A stretch of 64,000 nt of DNA, taken from NCBI RefSeq assembly GCF_900129835.1, contig NZ_FQXA01000005.1:1-64000 (forward strand), written 5' to 3'. The position numbers and the translations under genes are program-made. Under the pieces are notes generated by a model. The model searched no databases, had not been told where the DNA came from, and saw only the letters and a program-made list of their open reading frames with translations. The DNA comes from Stutzerimonas xanthomarina DSM 18231. GTDB taxonomy: Bacteria > Pseudomonadota > Gammaproteobacteria > Pseudomonadales > Pseudomonadaceae. Shown here piece after piece: positions 19,098 through 28,345 of this stretch; the first letter of the stretch is position 1; every line of letters begins with the position of its first letter.

Positions 19098-19997
19098 ATG
19101 ACAATTCAGTACCCGACCATCGCCGATTGCGTCGGCAACACCCCTCTGGTTCGCCTGCAGCGTCTGCCCGGCGAAACCAGCAATACCCTCCTGGTCAAAC
19201 TCGAAGGCAACAACCCCGCCGGCTCGGTCAAGGACCGTCCTGCGTTGTCGATGATTGCCCGGGCCGAAGCGCGTGGCGATATCAAGCCCGGCGACACCCT
19301 GATCGAAGCCACTTCCGGCAATACCGGTATTGCCCTGGCCATGGCCGCGGCGATCAAGGGCTACAAGTTCATCCTGATCATGCCCGACAACTCCAGCGCA
19401 GAGCGCAAGGCTGCCATGACGGCCTATGGCGCCGAGCTGATTCTGGTGAGCAAGGATGAGGGCATGGAAGGCGCTCGCGATCTGGCGGTAAAGATGGCCG
19501 CCGAAGGGCACGGCAAGGTACTCGATCAGTTCGCCAATGGCGACAATCCTGAGGCCCATTTCGCCAGCACCGGGCCGGAACTGTGGCAGCAGACTCAGGG
19601 CAACATCACCCATTTCGTCAGCTCAATGGGTACCACCGGCACCATCATGGGCGTGTCGCGCTACCTCAAGCAGCAGAACCCGGCGATCCAGATCGTCGGC
19701 TTGCAGCCCATGGAAGGCGCAGCGATTCCGGGCATCCGCCGCTGGCCGCAGGAATACCTGCCAAAAATCTACCAGGCCGAGCGCGTCGACCGCATCGTCG
19801 ACATGGCCCAAGACGAGGCCGAGCACGTCATGCGCCGGCTGGCCCGAGAGGAAGGCATCTTCTGTGGCGTATCGTCCGGTGGTGCGGTGGCGGCGGCGCT
19901 GCGGCTGTCCAAGGAAGTCGAAAATGCGGTGATCGTGGCGATCATCTGTGACCGTGGCGACCGCTACCTGTCGACGGGCGTCTATGACCAGCCCTGA
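19098..19997 (+). CDS. cysM: Cysteine synthase B
   Basis: A pyridoxal-phosphate enzyme that makes cysteine (or S-sulfocysteine) from O-acetylserine. It is 299 residues long, with the cofactor lysine Lys45 in PAGSVKDRPAL, the substrate loop EATSGNTGIAL and the phosphate-binding SSMGTTGTIMG. An upstream in-frame Met at 19038 would add 20 unrelated residues and is rejected. rlmD follows after 33 bases, so the two are probably co-transcribed. Confidence 0.95.
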   Translation: MTIQYPTIADCVGNTPLVRLQRLPGETSNTLLVKLEGNNPAGSVKDRPALSMIARAEARGDIKPGDTLIEATSGNTGIALAMAAAIKGYKFILIMPDNSSAERKAAMTAYGAELILVSKDEGMEGARDLAVKMAAEGHGKVLDQFANGDNPEAHFASTGPELWQQTQGNITHFVSSMGTTGTIMGVSRYLKQQNPAIQIVGLQPMEGAAIPGIRRWPQEYLPKIYQAERVDRIVDMAQDEAEHVMRRLAREEGIFCGVSSGGAVAAALRLSKEVENAVIVAIICDRGDRYLSTGVYDQP

Positions 19998-20030
19998 TCG
20001 TGACATGACGCTGCAAGGCGGAACCTGCTG

Positions 20031-21386
20031 ATGGCCAAGCGCAGTGGCGGTTTACGCTTCCAGCCCAGCGGTGGCGAGAAGAAGCCGCAGATTCCGACTG
20101 GCAAAAAGCAGCGGTTGAGTATTCAGCGGCTGGCGAACGATGGCCGCGGCATCGCCTTTCTCGACAACCGCACCTGGTTTGTCGAGGGTGCCTTGCCCGG
20201 GGAAGACGTCGAGGCGCGCGTCCTGAATGCGCGAAGCCAGATCGTCGAAGCCCGCACCGAGCGGGTATCGGTGGTCAGCGCCCAGCGGCGTACCGAGCCG
20301 TGCCCACATGCGCGGGTTTGCGGCGGCTGCAACCTGCAGCACCTGAGTGCGGCCGATCAGCTCGAACTGAAACAGCGCAGCCTTGCTGAACAATTATCCC
20401 GCGTGGCCTCGATCGAGCCGCAGCAATGGGCGGCGCCGCTCAGCGGGCCGGAGTTCGGCTATCGCAGGCGCGCACGGTTGGCGGTGCGTTGGGACAACAA
20501 GGCGCGGCGGCTCGATGTAGGTTTCCGCGCCAGTGCCAGCCAGGACATCGTCGCGATTCGCGAATGTCCGGTGCTGGTACAGCCCTTGCAGACGCTGTTG
20601 CCGGCGCTGCTAACCGTGTTGCATGAATTAGGAAAACCGCAGGTGATTGGTCACCTGGAGTTGTTCAGCGGAACCAGCGAAGCGGTGCTGGTGCGCCACG
20701 CCGCTGCGCTGTTGCCAGACGACCTGCAGCGTTTCACCGATTTCGCCGAAGCGCACGGCGTGCAGCTTTGGCAGCAAGGCGAGGGTGCGCCGCAGCCGTT
20801 GGACGCCGCGTACAGGTTGGGCTACCGCTTGCCGGCATGGGATCTGGAACTGGCGTGGCGACCAGGCGACTTCGTCCAGGTCAACGCGCCGGTGAACGAG
20901 GCAATGGTCGCGCAGGCGCTGGAATGGCTGGCACCGGAAGCGGGCGAGCGGGTGCTCGATCTGTTCTGCGGGTTGGGCAACTTCAGCCTCCCTCTGGCAC
21001 GTCTTGGTGCGCAGGTGGTGGCGGTGGAGGGTGTCGGCGAGATGGTCGAGCGCGCCCGCACCAATGCGGAGCACAACGGTCTGGATACGGCGCACTTTTA
21101 TCAGGCGGACCTGTCGAAGCCGCTTGCCAAGGCGGAGTGGGCAAAAGATGGCTTCGCAGCGGTCCTGCTCGATCCGCCGCGTGACGGTGCCTTGGAAATC
21201 GTGCGGCAGATGACGACTTTAGGCGCACGGCGCGTGGTCTATGTTTCGTGCAATCCTGCAACGCTGGCGCGCGATGCTGCCGAGTTGATCGGCCAGGGCT
21301 ACCAGCTGAAGCGGGCCGGCATGCTCGATATGTTTCCGCAAACGGCGCACGTCGAGGCTATGGCGCTCTTCGAGCGACCTGCGTAG
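20031..21386 (+). CDS. rlmD: 23S rRNA (uracil-5-)-methyltransferase RlmD
   Basis: Methylates U1939 of 23S rRNA with S-adenosylmethionine. The 451-residue protein has an N-terminal TRAM domain, the iron-sulfur cysteines in [10 protein letters not shown] plus the cysteine of IRECPVL, the SAM-binding [15 protein letters not shown] and the catalytic cysteine in [12 protein letters not shown]. The order cysM-rlmD-relA is the standard Pseudomonas arrangement. Confidence 0.95.
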   Translation: MAKRSGGLRFQPSGGEKKPQIPTGKKQRLSIQRLANDGRGIAFLDNRTWFVEGALPGEDVEARVLNARSQIVEARTERVSVVSAQRRTEPCPHARVCGGCNLQHLSAADQLELKQRSLAEQLSRVASIEPQQWAAPLSGPEFGYRRRARLAVRWDNKARRLDVGFRASASQDIVAIRECPVLVQPLQTLLPALLTVLHELGKPQVIGHLELFSGTSEAVLVRHAAALLPDDLQRFTDFAEAHGVQLWQQGEGAPQPLDAAYRLGYRLPAWDLELAWRPGDFVQVNAPVNEAMVAQALEWLAPEAGERVLDLFCGLGNFSLPLARLGAQVVAVEGVGEMVERARTNAEHNGLDTAHFYQADLSKPLAKAEWAKDGFAAVLLDPPRDGALEIVRQMTTLGARRVVYVSCNPATLARDAAELIGQGYQLKRAGMLDMFPQTAHVEAMALFERPA

Positions 21387-21486
21387 CGCAACTTTTTTGA
21401 CAGGCGATCGGCCTGTGGTTCAACCGACCGGCTCCCAGAAAGTCGGCGTATTCGACGCAGATGATGCGTAGAGGGAAGGTATTTAA

Positions 21487-23733
21487 ATGGTCCAGGTCAG
21501 AGCGCTTCAGCCGATCAACACCGACGGCAGCATCAACCTCGATGGCTGGCTCGATCACGTGCTGGGGATGGACCCGGCACTCGACCGCGAGGCTCTCAAA
21601 CAGGCCTGCGAGTTCGCCCGAGAGGCAGAGCAGCAGGCCAACGCGGTGCAGAATCTTTGGAGCGAAGGCACCTCCAGCTACCAGACTGGCTTGGAGATCG
21701 CCGAGATACTCGCCGACCTCAAGCTCGATCAGGACAGCCTGGTGGCCGCGGTGATCTACCGTGGCGTGCGCGAAGGCAAGATCCCGCTCGCCGAGGTGCA
21801 CCAGCAGTTCGGCCCGGTGGTGGCCAAGCTGATCGAGGGTGTCCTGCGCATGGCGGCCATCAGCGACAGCCTCAACCCGCGTGAGTCGCTGGTGCTGGGC
21901 ACCCAGACCCAGGTGGAAAACCTGCGCAAGATGCTGGTGGCGATGGTCGATGACGTCCGCGTCGCGCTGATCAAACTGGCCGAGCGGACCTGCGCCATCC
22001 GCGCCGTGAAAAATGCCGATGACGACAAACGCCATCGCGTCGCTCGGGAAGTGTTCGATATCTATGCACCGCTGGCCCACCGGCTGGGCATCGGTCATAT
22101 CAAGTGGGAGCTGGAGGATCTGTCCTTCCGCTACCTCGAACCCGAACAGTACAAGCAGATTGCCCAGTTGCTGCATGAGCGCCGACTGGATCGCGAGCAG
22201 TACATCCAGAACGTCGTCCAGCAACTGAAGGACGAATTGACCGCCACCGGGATTCACCCTGAGATTGACGGGCGTGCCAAGCACATCTACTCGATCTGGC
22301 GGAAAATGCAGAAGAAGGGCCTGCAATTCAGCCAGATCTACGACGTTCGCGCCGTTCGCGTGCTGGTGCCGGAAGTGCGCGACTGCTACACCGCGCTCGG
22401 TATCGTGCACACCCTGTGGCGGCACATCCCCAAGGAATTCGACGACTACATCGCCAATCCCAAGGAAAACGGCTACCGCTCGCTGCATACCGCCGTGCTC
22501 GGGCCGGAAGGCAAGGTGCTGGAAGTACAGATCCGCACCCAGGCCATGCACGAAGAGGCCGAGCTGGGCGTGTGCGCGCACTGGCGTTACAAGGGCACCG
22601 ACGTCAAGAGCACTTCGAACCACTACGAGGAAAAGATTTCCTGGCTGCGTCAGGTGCTCGAATGGCATGAAGAGCTGGGTGATATTGGCGGTCTGGCCGA
22701 TCAGCTGCGCGTCGATATCGAACCCGATCGCGTCTACGTGTTTACCCCGGACGGTCATGCTATCGATCTGCCCAAGGGTGCCACGCCGCTGGACTTTGCC
22801 TACCGCGTGCACACCGAAATCGGCCACAACTGCCGCGGTGCCAAGATCAACGGGCGCATCGTGCCGCTCAACTACAGCCTGCAAACCGGCGAGCAGGTGG
22901 AGATCATCACCAGCAAGCACGGCTCGCCGAGCCGCGACTGGCTGAACCCCAACCTGGGCTACATCACCACCTCGCGTTCGCGGGCGAAGATCGTCCACTG
23001 GTTCAAGCTGCAGGCCCGCGACCAGAACGTGGCTGCCGGCAAGGCACTGCTGGAACGCGAGCTGGGCCGTCTCGATCTGCCGCCGGTGGATTACGACAAG
23101 CTCGCGGAAAAGGCGAATCTGAAGACGGCCGAAGACATGTTCGCCGCGTTGGGCGCGGGTGACTTGCGCCTGTCGCAGCTGGTCAACCATGCCCAGCAGC
23201 TGGTGGAGCCGGATAGCCACGCAGCCGACCAGCTGGAGCTGATTCCGCGGCGCCCCACCAGCACCAAGCCGGGCAAGCGCGGCGACGTGCAGATCCAGGG
23301 TGTCGGCAACCTGCTCACGCAGATGGCCGGCTGCTGCCAGCCGCTGCCGGGCGATCCGATTGTCGGTTACATCACTTTGGGGCGGGGTGTCAGCATTCAC
23401 CGCCAGGATTGCGCCTCGGTGCTGCAGCTGGCCGGCCGTGAGCCAGAACGGATCATCCAGGTCAGCTGGGGGCCGATCCCGGAGAAAACCTATCCGGCGG
23501 ACATCAGTATCCGGGCGTATGACCGTTCCGGTCTGCTGCGTGACGTATCGCAGATCCTGCTCAACGAGCGAATCAATGTACTGGCCGTCAACACCCGCTC
23601 GAACAAGGAAGACAGCACAGCGCAGATGACCCTGACCATCGAAATCCCGGGGCTGGATGCGCTGGGGCGTCTGCTCAGCCGGATATCGCAGCTGCCCAAT
23701 ATTATCGAGGCCAAGCGCCAGCGTACCTCCTGA
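21487..23733 (+). CDS. relA: GTP pyrophosphokinase RelA
   Basis: Ribosome-associated synthetase of the alarmone (p)ppGpp, made when uncharged tRNA enters the ribosome. The 748-residue protein has a pseudo-hydrolase domain without the HD residues of SpoT (AAVIYRGVREGK at that place), so it should only synthesise. Then come the synthetase domain (IYDVRAVRVLV, NPKENGYRSLHT), TGS (VYVFTPDGHAIDLPKGATPL), a zinc-finger-like CCQPLPGD region and a C-terminal ACT domain. A 100-base gap separates it from rlmD. An inverted repeat that may terminate transcription lies at 23776-23823. Confidence 0.97.
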   Translation: MVQVRALQPINTDGSINLDGWLDHVLGMDPALDREALKQACEFAREAEQQANAVQNLWSEGTSSYQTGLEIAEILADLKLDQDSLVAAVIYRGVREGKIPLAEVHQQFGPVVAKLIEGVLRMAAISDSLNPRESLVLGTQTQVENLRKMLVAMVDDVRVALIKLAERTCAIRAVKNADDDKRHRVAREVFDIYAPLAHRLGIGHIKWELEDLSFRYLEPEQYKQIAQLLHERRLDREQYIQNVVQQLKDELTATGIHPEIDGRAKHIYSIWRKMQKKGLQFSQIYDVRAVRVLVPEVRDCYTALGIVHTLWRHIPKEFDDYIANPKENGYRSLHTAVLGPEGKVLEVQIRTQAMHEEAELGVCAHWRYKGTDVKSTSNHYEEKISWLRQVLEWHEELGDIGGLADQLRVDIEPDRVYVFTPDGHAIDLPKGATPLDFAYRVHTEIGHNCRGAKINGRIVPLNYSLQTGEQVEIITSKHGSPSRDWLNPNLGYITTSRSRAKIVHWFKLQARDQNVAAGKALLERELGRLDLPPVDYDKLAEKANLKTAEDMFAALGAGDLRLSQLVNHAQQLVEPDSHAADQLELIPRRPTSTKPGKRGDVQIQGVGNLLTQMAGCCQPLPGDPIVGYITLGRGVSIHRQDCASVLQLAGREPERIIQVSWGPIPEKTYPADISIRAYDRSGLLRDVSQILLNERINVLAVNTRSNKEDSTAQMTLTIEIPGLDALGRLLSRISQLPNIIEAKRQRTS

Positions 23734-23775
23734 CCTGCTCCGAGCTGCTGCGCTCGATCTGGCGTTGTTGAAGCC

Positions 23776-23823
23776 CAACCGAAAAATGCTCATTGGCAAC
23801 AGCCAACTCCGCTTTTTCGGTTG
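23776..23823 (+). terminator. Inverted repeat after relA
   Basis: CAACCGAAAAA (23776-23786) and TTTTTCGGTTG (23813-23823) form a perfect 11-bp stem with a 26-base loop, 42 bases past the relA stop. It could end relA transcription, although the loop is long; it is also part of the duplicated element described next. Confidence 0.45.
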
Positions 23824-23990
23824 AGCTTCGCCTAGCCAGCTCTTCGCTCGCGACGCTCGGGGCCGGACGCATGAATGAGGTGGATCGATAGAATGGTTAC
23901 CCTGAGGCCTGGACATGCTCAGTGGAGCAGCCAACTCCGTTTTTTCAGCAAGCTTGCGCCTTGTCTGGCCTTCGCTCGCGACGATCAGGA
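23788..23990. repeat. Two copies of a ~75-base imperfect direct repeat
   Basis: Copy one begins TGCTCATTGGCAACAGCCAA at about 23787 and runs through CTTCGCTCGCGACG to about 23865. Copy two begins TGCTCAGTGGAGCAGCCAAC at 23916 and ends at about 23985 with the same CTTCGCTCGCGACG. Shared blocks are CAGCCAACTCCG, TTTTTC and GAGCTTCGCC/AAGCTTGCGCC. Similar intergenic elements are frequent in pseudomonad genomes. Confidence 0.65.
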
Positions 23991-24048
23991 TGATGTACGG
24001 AGCTGCTTGGCTCGGGGCCAGATGGTCGCAGGAAAAGCTCGTAACACC

Positions 24049-24153
24049 GTAGGGTGGATGTCGCTTTTTACATCCACCATGACGATGTCGGGGCCGGACT
24101 GAAATCGTTATGGGACTGTGCGCGGTGGATGGATGAAGCGTCATCCACCCTAC
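24049..24153. repeat. REP pair (GTAGGGTGGAT type) upstream of mazG
   Basis: GTAGGGTGGATG (24049-24060) pairs with CATCCACC (24071-24078). The second hairpin runs GGTGGATG (24124-24131) to CATCCACCCTAC (24142-24153) in the opposite orientation. Same family as the REPs beside the RAYT at 575-1129, so they are likely substrates or products of that or a related enzyme. Confidence 0.85.
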
Positions 24154-24195
24154 AATGGGCTCAGCTTCACTCTCAGGCTTTCACCGAGGAATCTC

Positions 24196-25026
24196 ATGTA
24201 CCAGCTCAATGACCTGTTGCACCTGATGGCCCGGCTGCGTGATCCGCAGCATGGCTGCCCGTGGGATCTGCAGCAGGATTACGCCAGCATCGTGCCGCAT
24301 ACTCTGGAAGAAGCCTACGAGGTGGCGGATGCCATCGAGAGCGGCGACTTCGAGCACCTGCCCGGTGAGCTGGGTGACCTGCTGTTCCAGGTGGTCTATT
24401 ACAGCCAGCTGGCTAAGGAGGAGGGTCGCTTCGAATTCGATGCGGTGGTCGACGGCATCACCTGCAAGCTGTTGCGTCGGCACCCGCATGTGTTCCCTGA
24501 CGGCGATCTCTACGGCTCGCCGGAGTTGCCGCGTCTCGATGAGGCAGCGATCAAGGTGCGTTGGGAGGAGATCAAGGCGGAGGAGCGCGCCGAGAAAGCT
24601 GCTGCGCCGGAGCAACTTTCGCTGCTCGACGATGTGCCCAGCGCATTGCCCGCGCTGAGCCGCGCGGCCAAACTACAGAAGCGTACGGCTCAGGTCGGCT
24701 TCGACTGGCCGGACGCGCTGCCGGTGGTGGACAAGGTGCGTGAGGAACTTGGCGAAGTCCTCGAAGCCATGAGCGAAAATGACCCCGACGCCATTGCCGA
24801 GGAGATTGGTGATCTGCTGTTCGTCACGGTGAATCTGGCGCGGCACCTGAAGGTCGATCCGGAAAACGCCTTGCGTGCGGCCAACCAAAAATTCGAGCGC
24901 CGCTTCCGCTTTATCGAACAAGCCTTGCGGGAAAGCGGCCGGCCCATCGAAGATTGCGACCTGGAGACGCTCGACGCGCTATGGGGCGAGGCTAAGAAAG
25001 CCGAAAAGACACCGACCTGCGGTTGA
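24196..25026 (+). CDS. mazG: Nucleoside triphosphate pyrophosphohydrolase MazG
   Basis: Hydrolyses NTPs and dNTPs to monophosphates, thought to clean the nucleotide pool and to modulate (p)ppGpp levels. The 276-residue protein has two MazG domains. The first shows GCPWDLQQDY, EEAYEVADAIESGD and GELGDLLFQVV; the second shows VREELGEVLEAM and EEIGDLLFVTVN. These hold the EExxE and ExxD metal ligands. The start at 24196 is preceded by CGAGGA; an upstream frame would run through a REP. Placement after relA matches the functional link. Confidence 0.95.
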   Translation: MYQLNDLLHLMARLRDPQHGCPWDLQQDYASIVPHTLEEAYEVADAIESGDFEHLPGELGDLLFQVVYYSQLAKEEGRFEFDAVVDGITCKLLRRHPHVFPDGDLYGSPELPRLDEAAIKVRWEEIKAEERAEKAAAPEQLSLLDDVPSALPALSRAAKLQKRTAQVGFDWPDALPVVDKVREELGEVLEAMSENDPDAIAEEIGDLLFVTVNLARHLKVDPENALRAANQKFERRFRFIEQALRESGRPIEDCDLETLDALWGEAKKAEKTPTCG

Positions 25027-25134
25027 TAGCCGGAGCCTGATCGTGGAAGTTGTCAGTGCCACGAACCCGCTCGGTGGATCCTGGTTGATCCGCCCTTACG
25101 TCTAATTTGAACTCACGACGAGACGACCCGACAC

Positions 25135-25674
25135 ATGAGTCTTTCCCTTCGCGATCAGCTGCTAAAAGCCGGGCTGGTCAATGAAAAGCAAGCCAAGCAG
25201 GCCGGCAAGCAACAGCAGAAACAGCAGCGCCTGGTGAAGAAAGGCCAGGCCGAACAGGACACTTCGCAGCGCGATGCGGCGCTGAAGGCGCATGCCGAAA
25301 AGCTGGCCCGTGACCAGGAGCTGAACCGGCAGCAGCAGGAAAAGGCCGAGCAGAAGGCCCGCATTGCACAGGTCAAGCAGCTGATCGAAGGCAGCCGCCT
25401 GCCCAAGCTGACCACCGAGGACTACTACAACTTCGTCGACGACAAGAAGGTCAAGCGCCTGTCGGTCAACAAGCTGATGCGCGACAAGCTCTCCAGTGGT
25501 TCGCTGGCCATCGTCCGCCATGGCGGCGGCTATGAAGTGATTCCTCGCGAGGCGGCGCTGAAGATCCAAGAGCGCGACCCGCGCCGCATCGTGCAGCTCA
25601 ATGTGCAGACCGAAGCGCCGGATGCCGATGATCCTTATGCTGCTTACCAGATCCCTGACGATCTGATGTGGTAA
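25135..25674 (+). CDS. DUF2058 family protein (YaiL-like)
   Basis: A 179-residue, highly charged protein. The N-terminal half is a coiled-coil rich in Lys, Gln and Glu (residues 12-85, with KQAGKQQQKQQRLVKKGQ), and the C-terminal half carries the conserved DUF2058 segment YYNFVDDKKVKRL and YEVIPREAALKI. The family has been described as nucleoprotein or polynucleotide-associated, without a proven role. It has its own 108-base leader after mazG and no partner gene. Confidence 0.85.
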   Translation: MSLSLRDQLLKAGLVNEKQAKQAGKQQQKQQRLVKKGQAEQDTSQRDAALKAHAEKLARDQELNRQQQEKAEQKARIAQVKQLIEGSRLPKLTTEDYYNFVDDKKVKRLSVNKLMRDKLSSGSLAIVRHGGGYEVIPREAALKIQERDPRRIVQLNVQTEAPDADDPYAAYQIPDDLMW

Positions 25675-25987
25675 GAGCGCGCCGATCCTCGGTGCGGTCA
25701 GCCAGTACGGCGCGTTGTTGAGGTGGGCGACCTGTATGCCGTTAGGGTCACTATCGGTGGATAGCGCATCCTGCGTGCTCCACGATCACTGCACAGCCGC
25801 CTCTGTAGGAGCCAGCTTGCTGGCGAATGCGTGTTATCGGTCCGCGAGCACGCTCTTGGCGGTGCTCGCGGAGGTAGCCGTTAGCGGAGTTCCCGAGCCC
25901 CTCCGACGGAAGGACGGACTTATGCCCGACTTGCGGCCTCTACTGCTACAGCCCGTCCGGGCTTTCGGTTACAGCAGGAGGACTCAA
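25675..25987. other. 313-base gap with REP and hairpins
   Basis: No gene is supported. It contains the REP and hairpin at 25805-25871 and a small G+C hairpin, AGCCCG-TC-CGGGCT, at 25950-25963 just before the ribosome site of the small gene at 25988. Confidence 0.55.
25805..25871. repeat. REP plus adjacent hairpin
   Basis: GTAGGAGCCAGCTTGCTGGC (25805-25824) is a REP with stem GCCAGC/GCTGGC. CCGCGAGCAC (25842-25851) and GTGCTCGCGG (25862-25871) then form a perfect 10-bp stem. The same REP variant recurs at 34318-34340. Confidence 0.75.
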
Positions 25988-26143
25988 ATGGAAACCACAC
26001 GTTATTCGGACGAGATCGATACGCTCAGCTGGCAAGCCCAAGGTGTGCCCGGTGACCCCGAAGAGCCTGGCGTGCCGGACCTGCCGAGCGAGCCTGGCGA
26101 GCCGACTATCCCGGATCAGCCGCCGCCAGACCCGGTAGCCTGA
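25988..26143 (+). CDS. Small acidic proline-rich protein (51 aa)
   Basis: A very short gene supported by an excellent ribosome site (CAGGAGGACTCAA before ATG). The peptide starts METTRYSDEIDTLSW and then becomes a Pro/Glu/Asp-rich tail with repeated PG, EPG and PDLPSEPG elements. It has no signal peptide or membrane segment and is probably disordered. The family was not recognised; the strong translation signal is the main argument that it is real. Confidence 0.6.
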   Translation: METTRYSDEIDTLSWQAQGVPGDPEEPGVPDLPSEPGEPTIPDQPPPDPVA

Positions 26144-26153
26144 CTGCCCATCA

Positions 26154-26825
26154 TCACGCCTGAGGCGCGGCCCGTGCGAGCAGGTCAACCACCTGCTCGT
26201 CGCTGGTTTGCTCGAAGTCGCGGTAATGACAGCCGACCCCGATGAACGGCTCGGGCATTGCCAGACAGACCAGCTCATCCACTTCTGTTTTCAACATCTC
26301 TATCACATCCCGCGGACCCACTGGCACAGCCAGCACCACGTGGCTCGGCTTCGATTGCTTGAGTCCCTTCAACGCTGCCCGAACCGTGGCGCCGGTGGCA
26401 ATGCCATCATCGATCACGATTACGCAGCGGTCCGTGAGCACGGGTGCCGGTCGCTCGCCGCAGTAACGCTTCCGACGGCGCTCCAGCTCGGTCAGTTGGC
26501 GCTGCATTTCTTCCTCGAACCAATTTGGTGGTGGCGCGATCTGGTGAAGCAGTTCCTGGTTGATCACCCACTTCGGCTCGGCGCCGTCGATCACCGCGCC
26601 CAATGCCAACTCTTCGTTGCCGGGCGCGCCAATCTTGCGTACCAGCACCAGATCCAGTGGCGCGCTCAAGCGCTTCGCCACCTCGAAGGCTACCGGAACC
26701 CCACCACGCGGCAGGGCCAGCACCAGGGGCGAATTCGCTGCCAGGTGCTGCAGGGCTTCGGCCAACTCCTGGCCGGCATGGGTACGGTCGCGAAACAGTT
26801 GGGACTCGGGCATTAAGGCGCGCAT
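26154..26825 (-). CDS. Phosphoribosyltransferase-family protein
   Basis: A 223-residue member of the type I phosphoribosyltransferase fold. The PRPP-binding loop is CVIVIDDGIATGATVRAAL near residue 135, and the hood region begins LALPRGGVPVAFEVAKRL. The start is preceded by GGAGAG, and the ribosome site overlaps the end of the upstream erythromycin-esterase-family gene (3 bases apart), so the two are co-translated. Such pairs are found in several bacteria, but the substrate base is unknown; it is not close enough to any known salvage enzyme to name. Confidence 0.8.
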   Translation of the reverse strand: MRALMPESQLFRDRTHAGQELAEALQHLAANSPLVLALPRGGVPVAFEVAKRLSAPLDLVLVRKIGAPGNEELALGAVIDGAEPKWVINQELLHQIAPPPNWFEEEMQRQLTELERRRKRYCGERPAPVLTDRCVIVIDDGIATGATVRAALKGLKQSKPSHVVLAVPVGPRDVIEMLKTEVDELVCLAMPEPFIGVGCHYRDFEQTSDEQVVDLLARAAPQA

Positions 26826-26828
26826 GGC

Positions 26829-28160
26829 TCACTCTCCGAATGGGTAGGTATCCGGAACGCTCTCCTCGTCGATCTGCTGAGGGCCGATCGGTTTGACCGC
26901 ATGGGTCTGTTCGAGCCAGAGCAGGGCATCGAACTGTTCAGACAGTATGGCTTGGAAATAATGGCTTTGGCGTTCAGTAGCCGGACGGTAGATCACCCCG
27001 ATGGCGCGCTCGAGGCGCGGCCTGGCCAAGGCTTCGCGAAGCTGTGGATTGTCGCGCCACATTGTCAGCGAAGCCGGTAGCCCAGCACGCAGGAATAGCT
27101 GTTCCCAGCTGTCCGGGCGTGACGGGCGAACCTGTTTGACCTGCATGGGCTCGTCCCAGTTGTCGGCAGCCGCGACCTCACCTCGGTCGGTACCCATGCC
27201 GATCAGCACCGCATCCCGGCCGAAAGCAGTGCGGCACAGCTCACCGATATTGAACTCGCCGCCCCAGCCCATGGAGGTCGAAGCGGCGTTGCCGATGTGC
27301 GAGTTATGCGCCCAGACCACCGCCTTGGCGCCATCACCGCGATGCGCCAGCAGGGTCTGCAGGGTGTCGAACATGTGCCGATCACGCAGGTTCCACGATT
27401 CGGTCGAGCCCTGGTACATGGCCCGGTAGTACTGCTCGGCGGCGAGCACGACGCGCGCATTTTGCTCGGCATTGAAGAAGCTGCTGCCGTCCTTCTTCAT
27501 GTATTCCAGCCGCTGGGCGAGCAAGGCGCGTAGCTGTTCGACCACCGCGGCTTCGCAGGACGGTTCCCCGCGCATCACGTTGCGACCATAGATCGCCGGC
27601 TCGTCATGCCATGGACTGAGGCAGCCATATCGACGCCGCGCGGTGGCAGCGGCATCGGGGTCGACCCGGTCGAGATAGCCGAGCACCTCCTGAATCGAAG
27701 CGCCAAGGCTGTAGACGTCCAGCCCACGAAATTCCACCCGTTGTTCGGCGGCTAGTCCATCGTTGTGGTCACGCAGCCAACGGGCGAAATCAGCGACCTC
27801 CTGGTTGCGCCACATCCAGGTCGGAAAGCGCTTGAAACCTTCCTCGACCCAGGCGGGCGGCTGATGTTGACGCACGTAGCGGTCGATCTTCGCCGCATCC
27901 GGCCAGTCGGCTTCGGCGGCGACAATGGTGAAGCCGTGGCGCTCGATCAATCGGCGGGTGATGGCTGCTCGGGCCCGGTAGAACTCCGATGTGCCGTGGC
28001 TGGCTTCGCCGATCAATACCACCCGTGCGTCAGCGAACTGCTCGAAGGCGTCGGCAAATTCCGGATCATCGATGTCGGGCAATACGGTTGCGCTGAGGCG
28101 CAACAACTCGATCAACTGCTCCTCGGTCACCTCTAAAGGGCGTGGGTGCGATTGGATCAT
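26829..28160 (-). CDS. Erythromycin esterase family protein
   Basis: A 443-residue protein of the EreA/ChaN-like hydrolase superfamily. Family motifs are IGEASHGTSEFYRARA (with the Glu and His of the metal-free active site), AEADWPDA and VVWAHNSHIGNA. True macrolide esterases are a small branch; most relatives, including those next to phosphoribosyltransferase genes, are uncharacterised and should not be read as antibiotic resistance. The start MIQSHPRPLEV follows AGGAG; an upstream start would add 27 unrelated residues. It forms an operon with the phosphoribosyltransferase gene. Confidence 0.8.
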   Translation of the reverse strand: MIQSHPRPLEVTEEQLIELLRLSATVLPDIDDPEFADAFEQFADARVVLIGEASHGTSEFYRARAAITRRLIERHGFTIVAAEADWPDAAKIDRYVRQHQPPAWVEEGFKRFPTWMWRNQEVADFARWLRDHNDGLAAEQRVEFRGLDVYSLGASIQEVLGYLDRVDPDAAATARRRYGCLSPWHDEPAIYGRNVMRGEPSCEAAVVEQLRALLAQRLEYMKKDGSSFFNAEQNARVVLAAEQYYRAMYQGSTESWNLRDRHMFDTLQTLLAHRGDGAKAVVWAHNSHIGNAASTSMGWGGEFNIGELCRTAFGRDAVLIGMGTDRGEVAAADNWDEPMQVKQVRPSRPDSWEQLFLRAGLPASLTMWRDNPQLREALARPRLERAIGVIYRPATERQSHYFQAILSEQFDALLWLEQTHAVKPIGPQQIDEESVPDTYPFGE

Positions 28161-28345
28161 GGTCTCGTCTCCTGATCGGCTTTCAAGGATGACCGACGCC
28201 AAGTTGCCTCCGTTCAGACCGTCCGGCGGCAGATTAAACAAGCACAGGCGGCAGAACTGAATGCGACGAACTAGTCTCTAAACAAGGCGACGCCAATTTC
28301 GGCAAGCAAGTTTCCGCTGAAGGCGCTAAGACACGAGGGGCACCT

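Larger units (their letters stand above)
23734..24195. other. 462-base repeat-filled gap between relA and mazG
   Basis: No gene. It contains a long inverted repeat, a duplicated 75-base element and a REP pair, listed separately. The REP closest to mazG would be inside any longer mazG reading frame, which supports the start at 24196. Confidence 0.7.

Noticed and set aside
21358..24144. Long minus-strand open frame (about 930 codons) opposite relA
   Set aside because: It lies antisense to relA and runs through the repeat-filled gap after it. The product shows no family features.
26829..28160. Macrolide resistance gene
   Set aside because: Only broad erythromycin-esterase family membership is seen; its partner gene and chromosomal setting point to another role.
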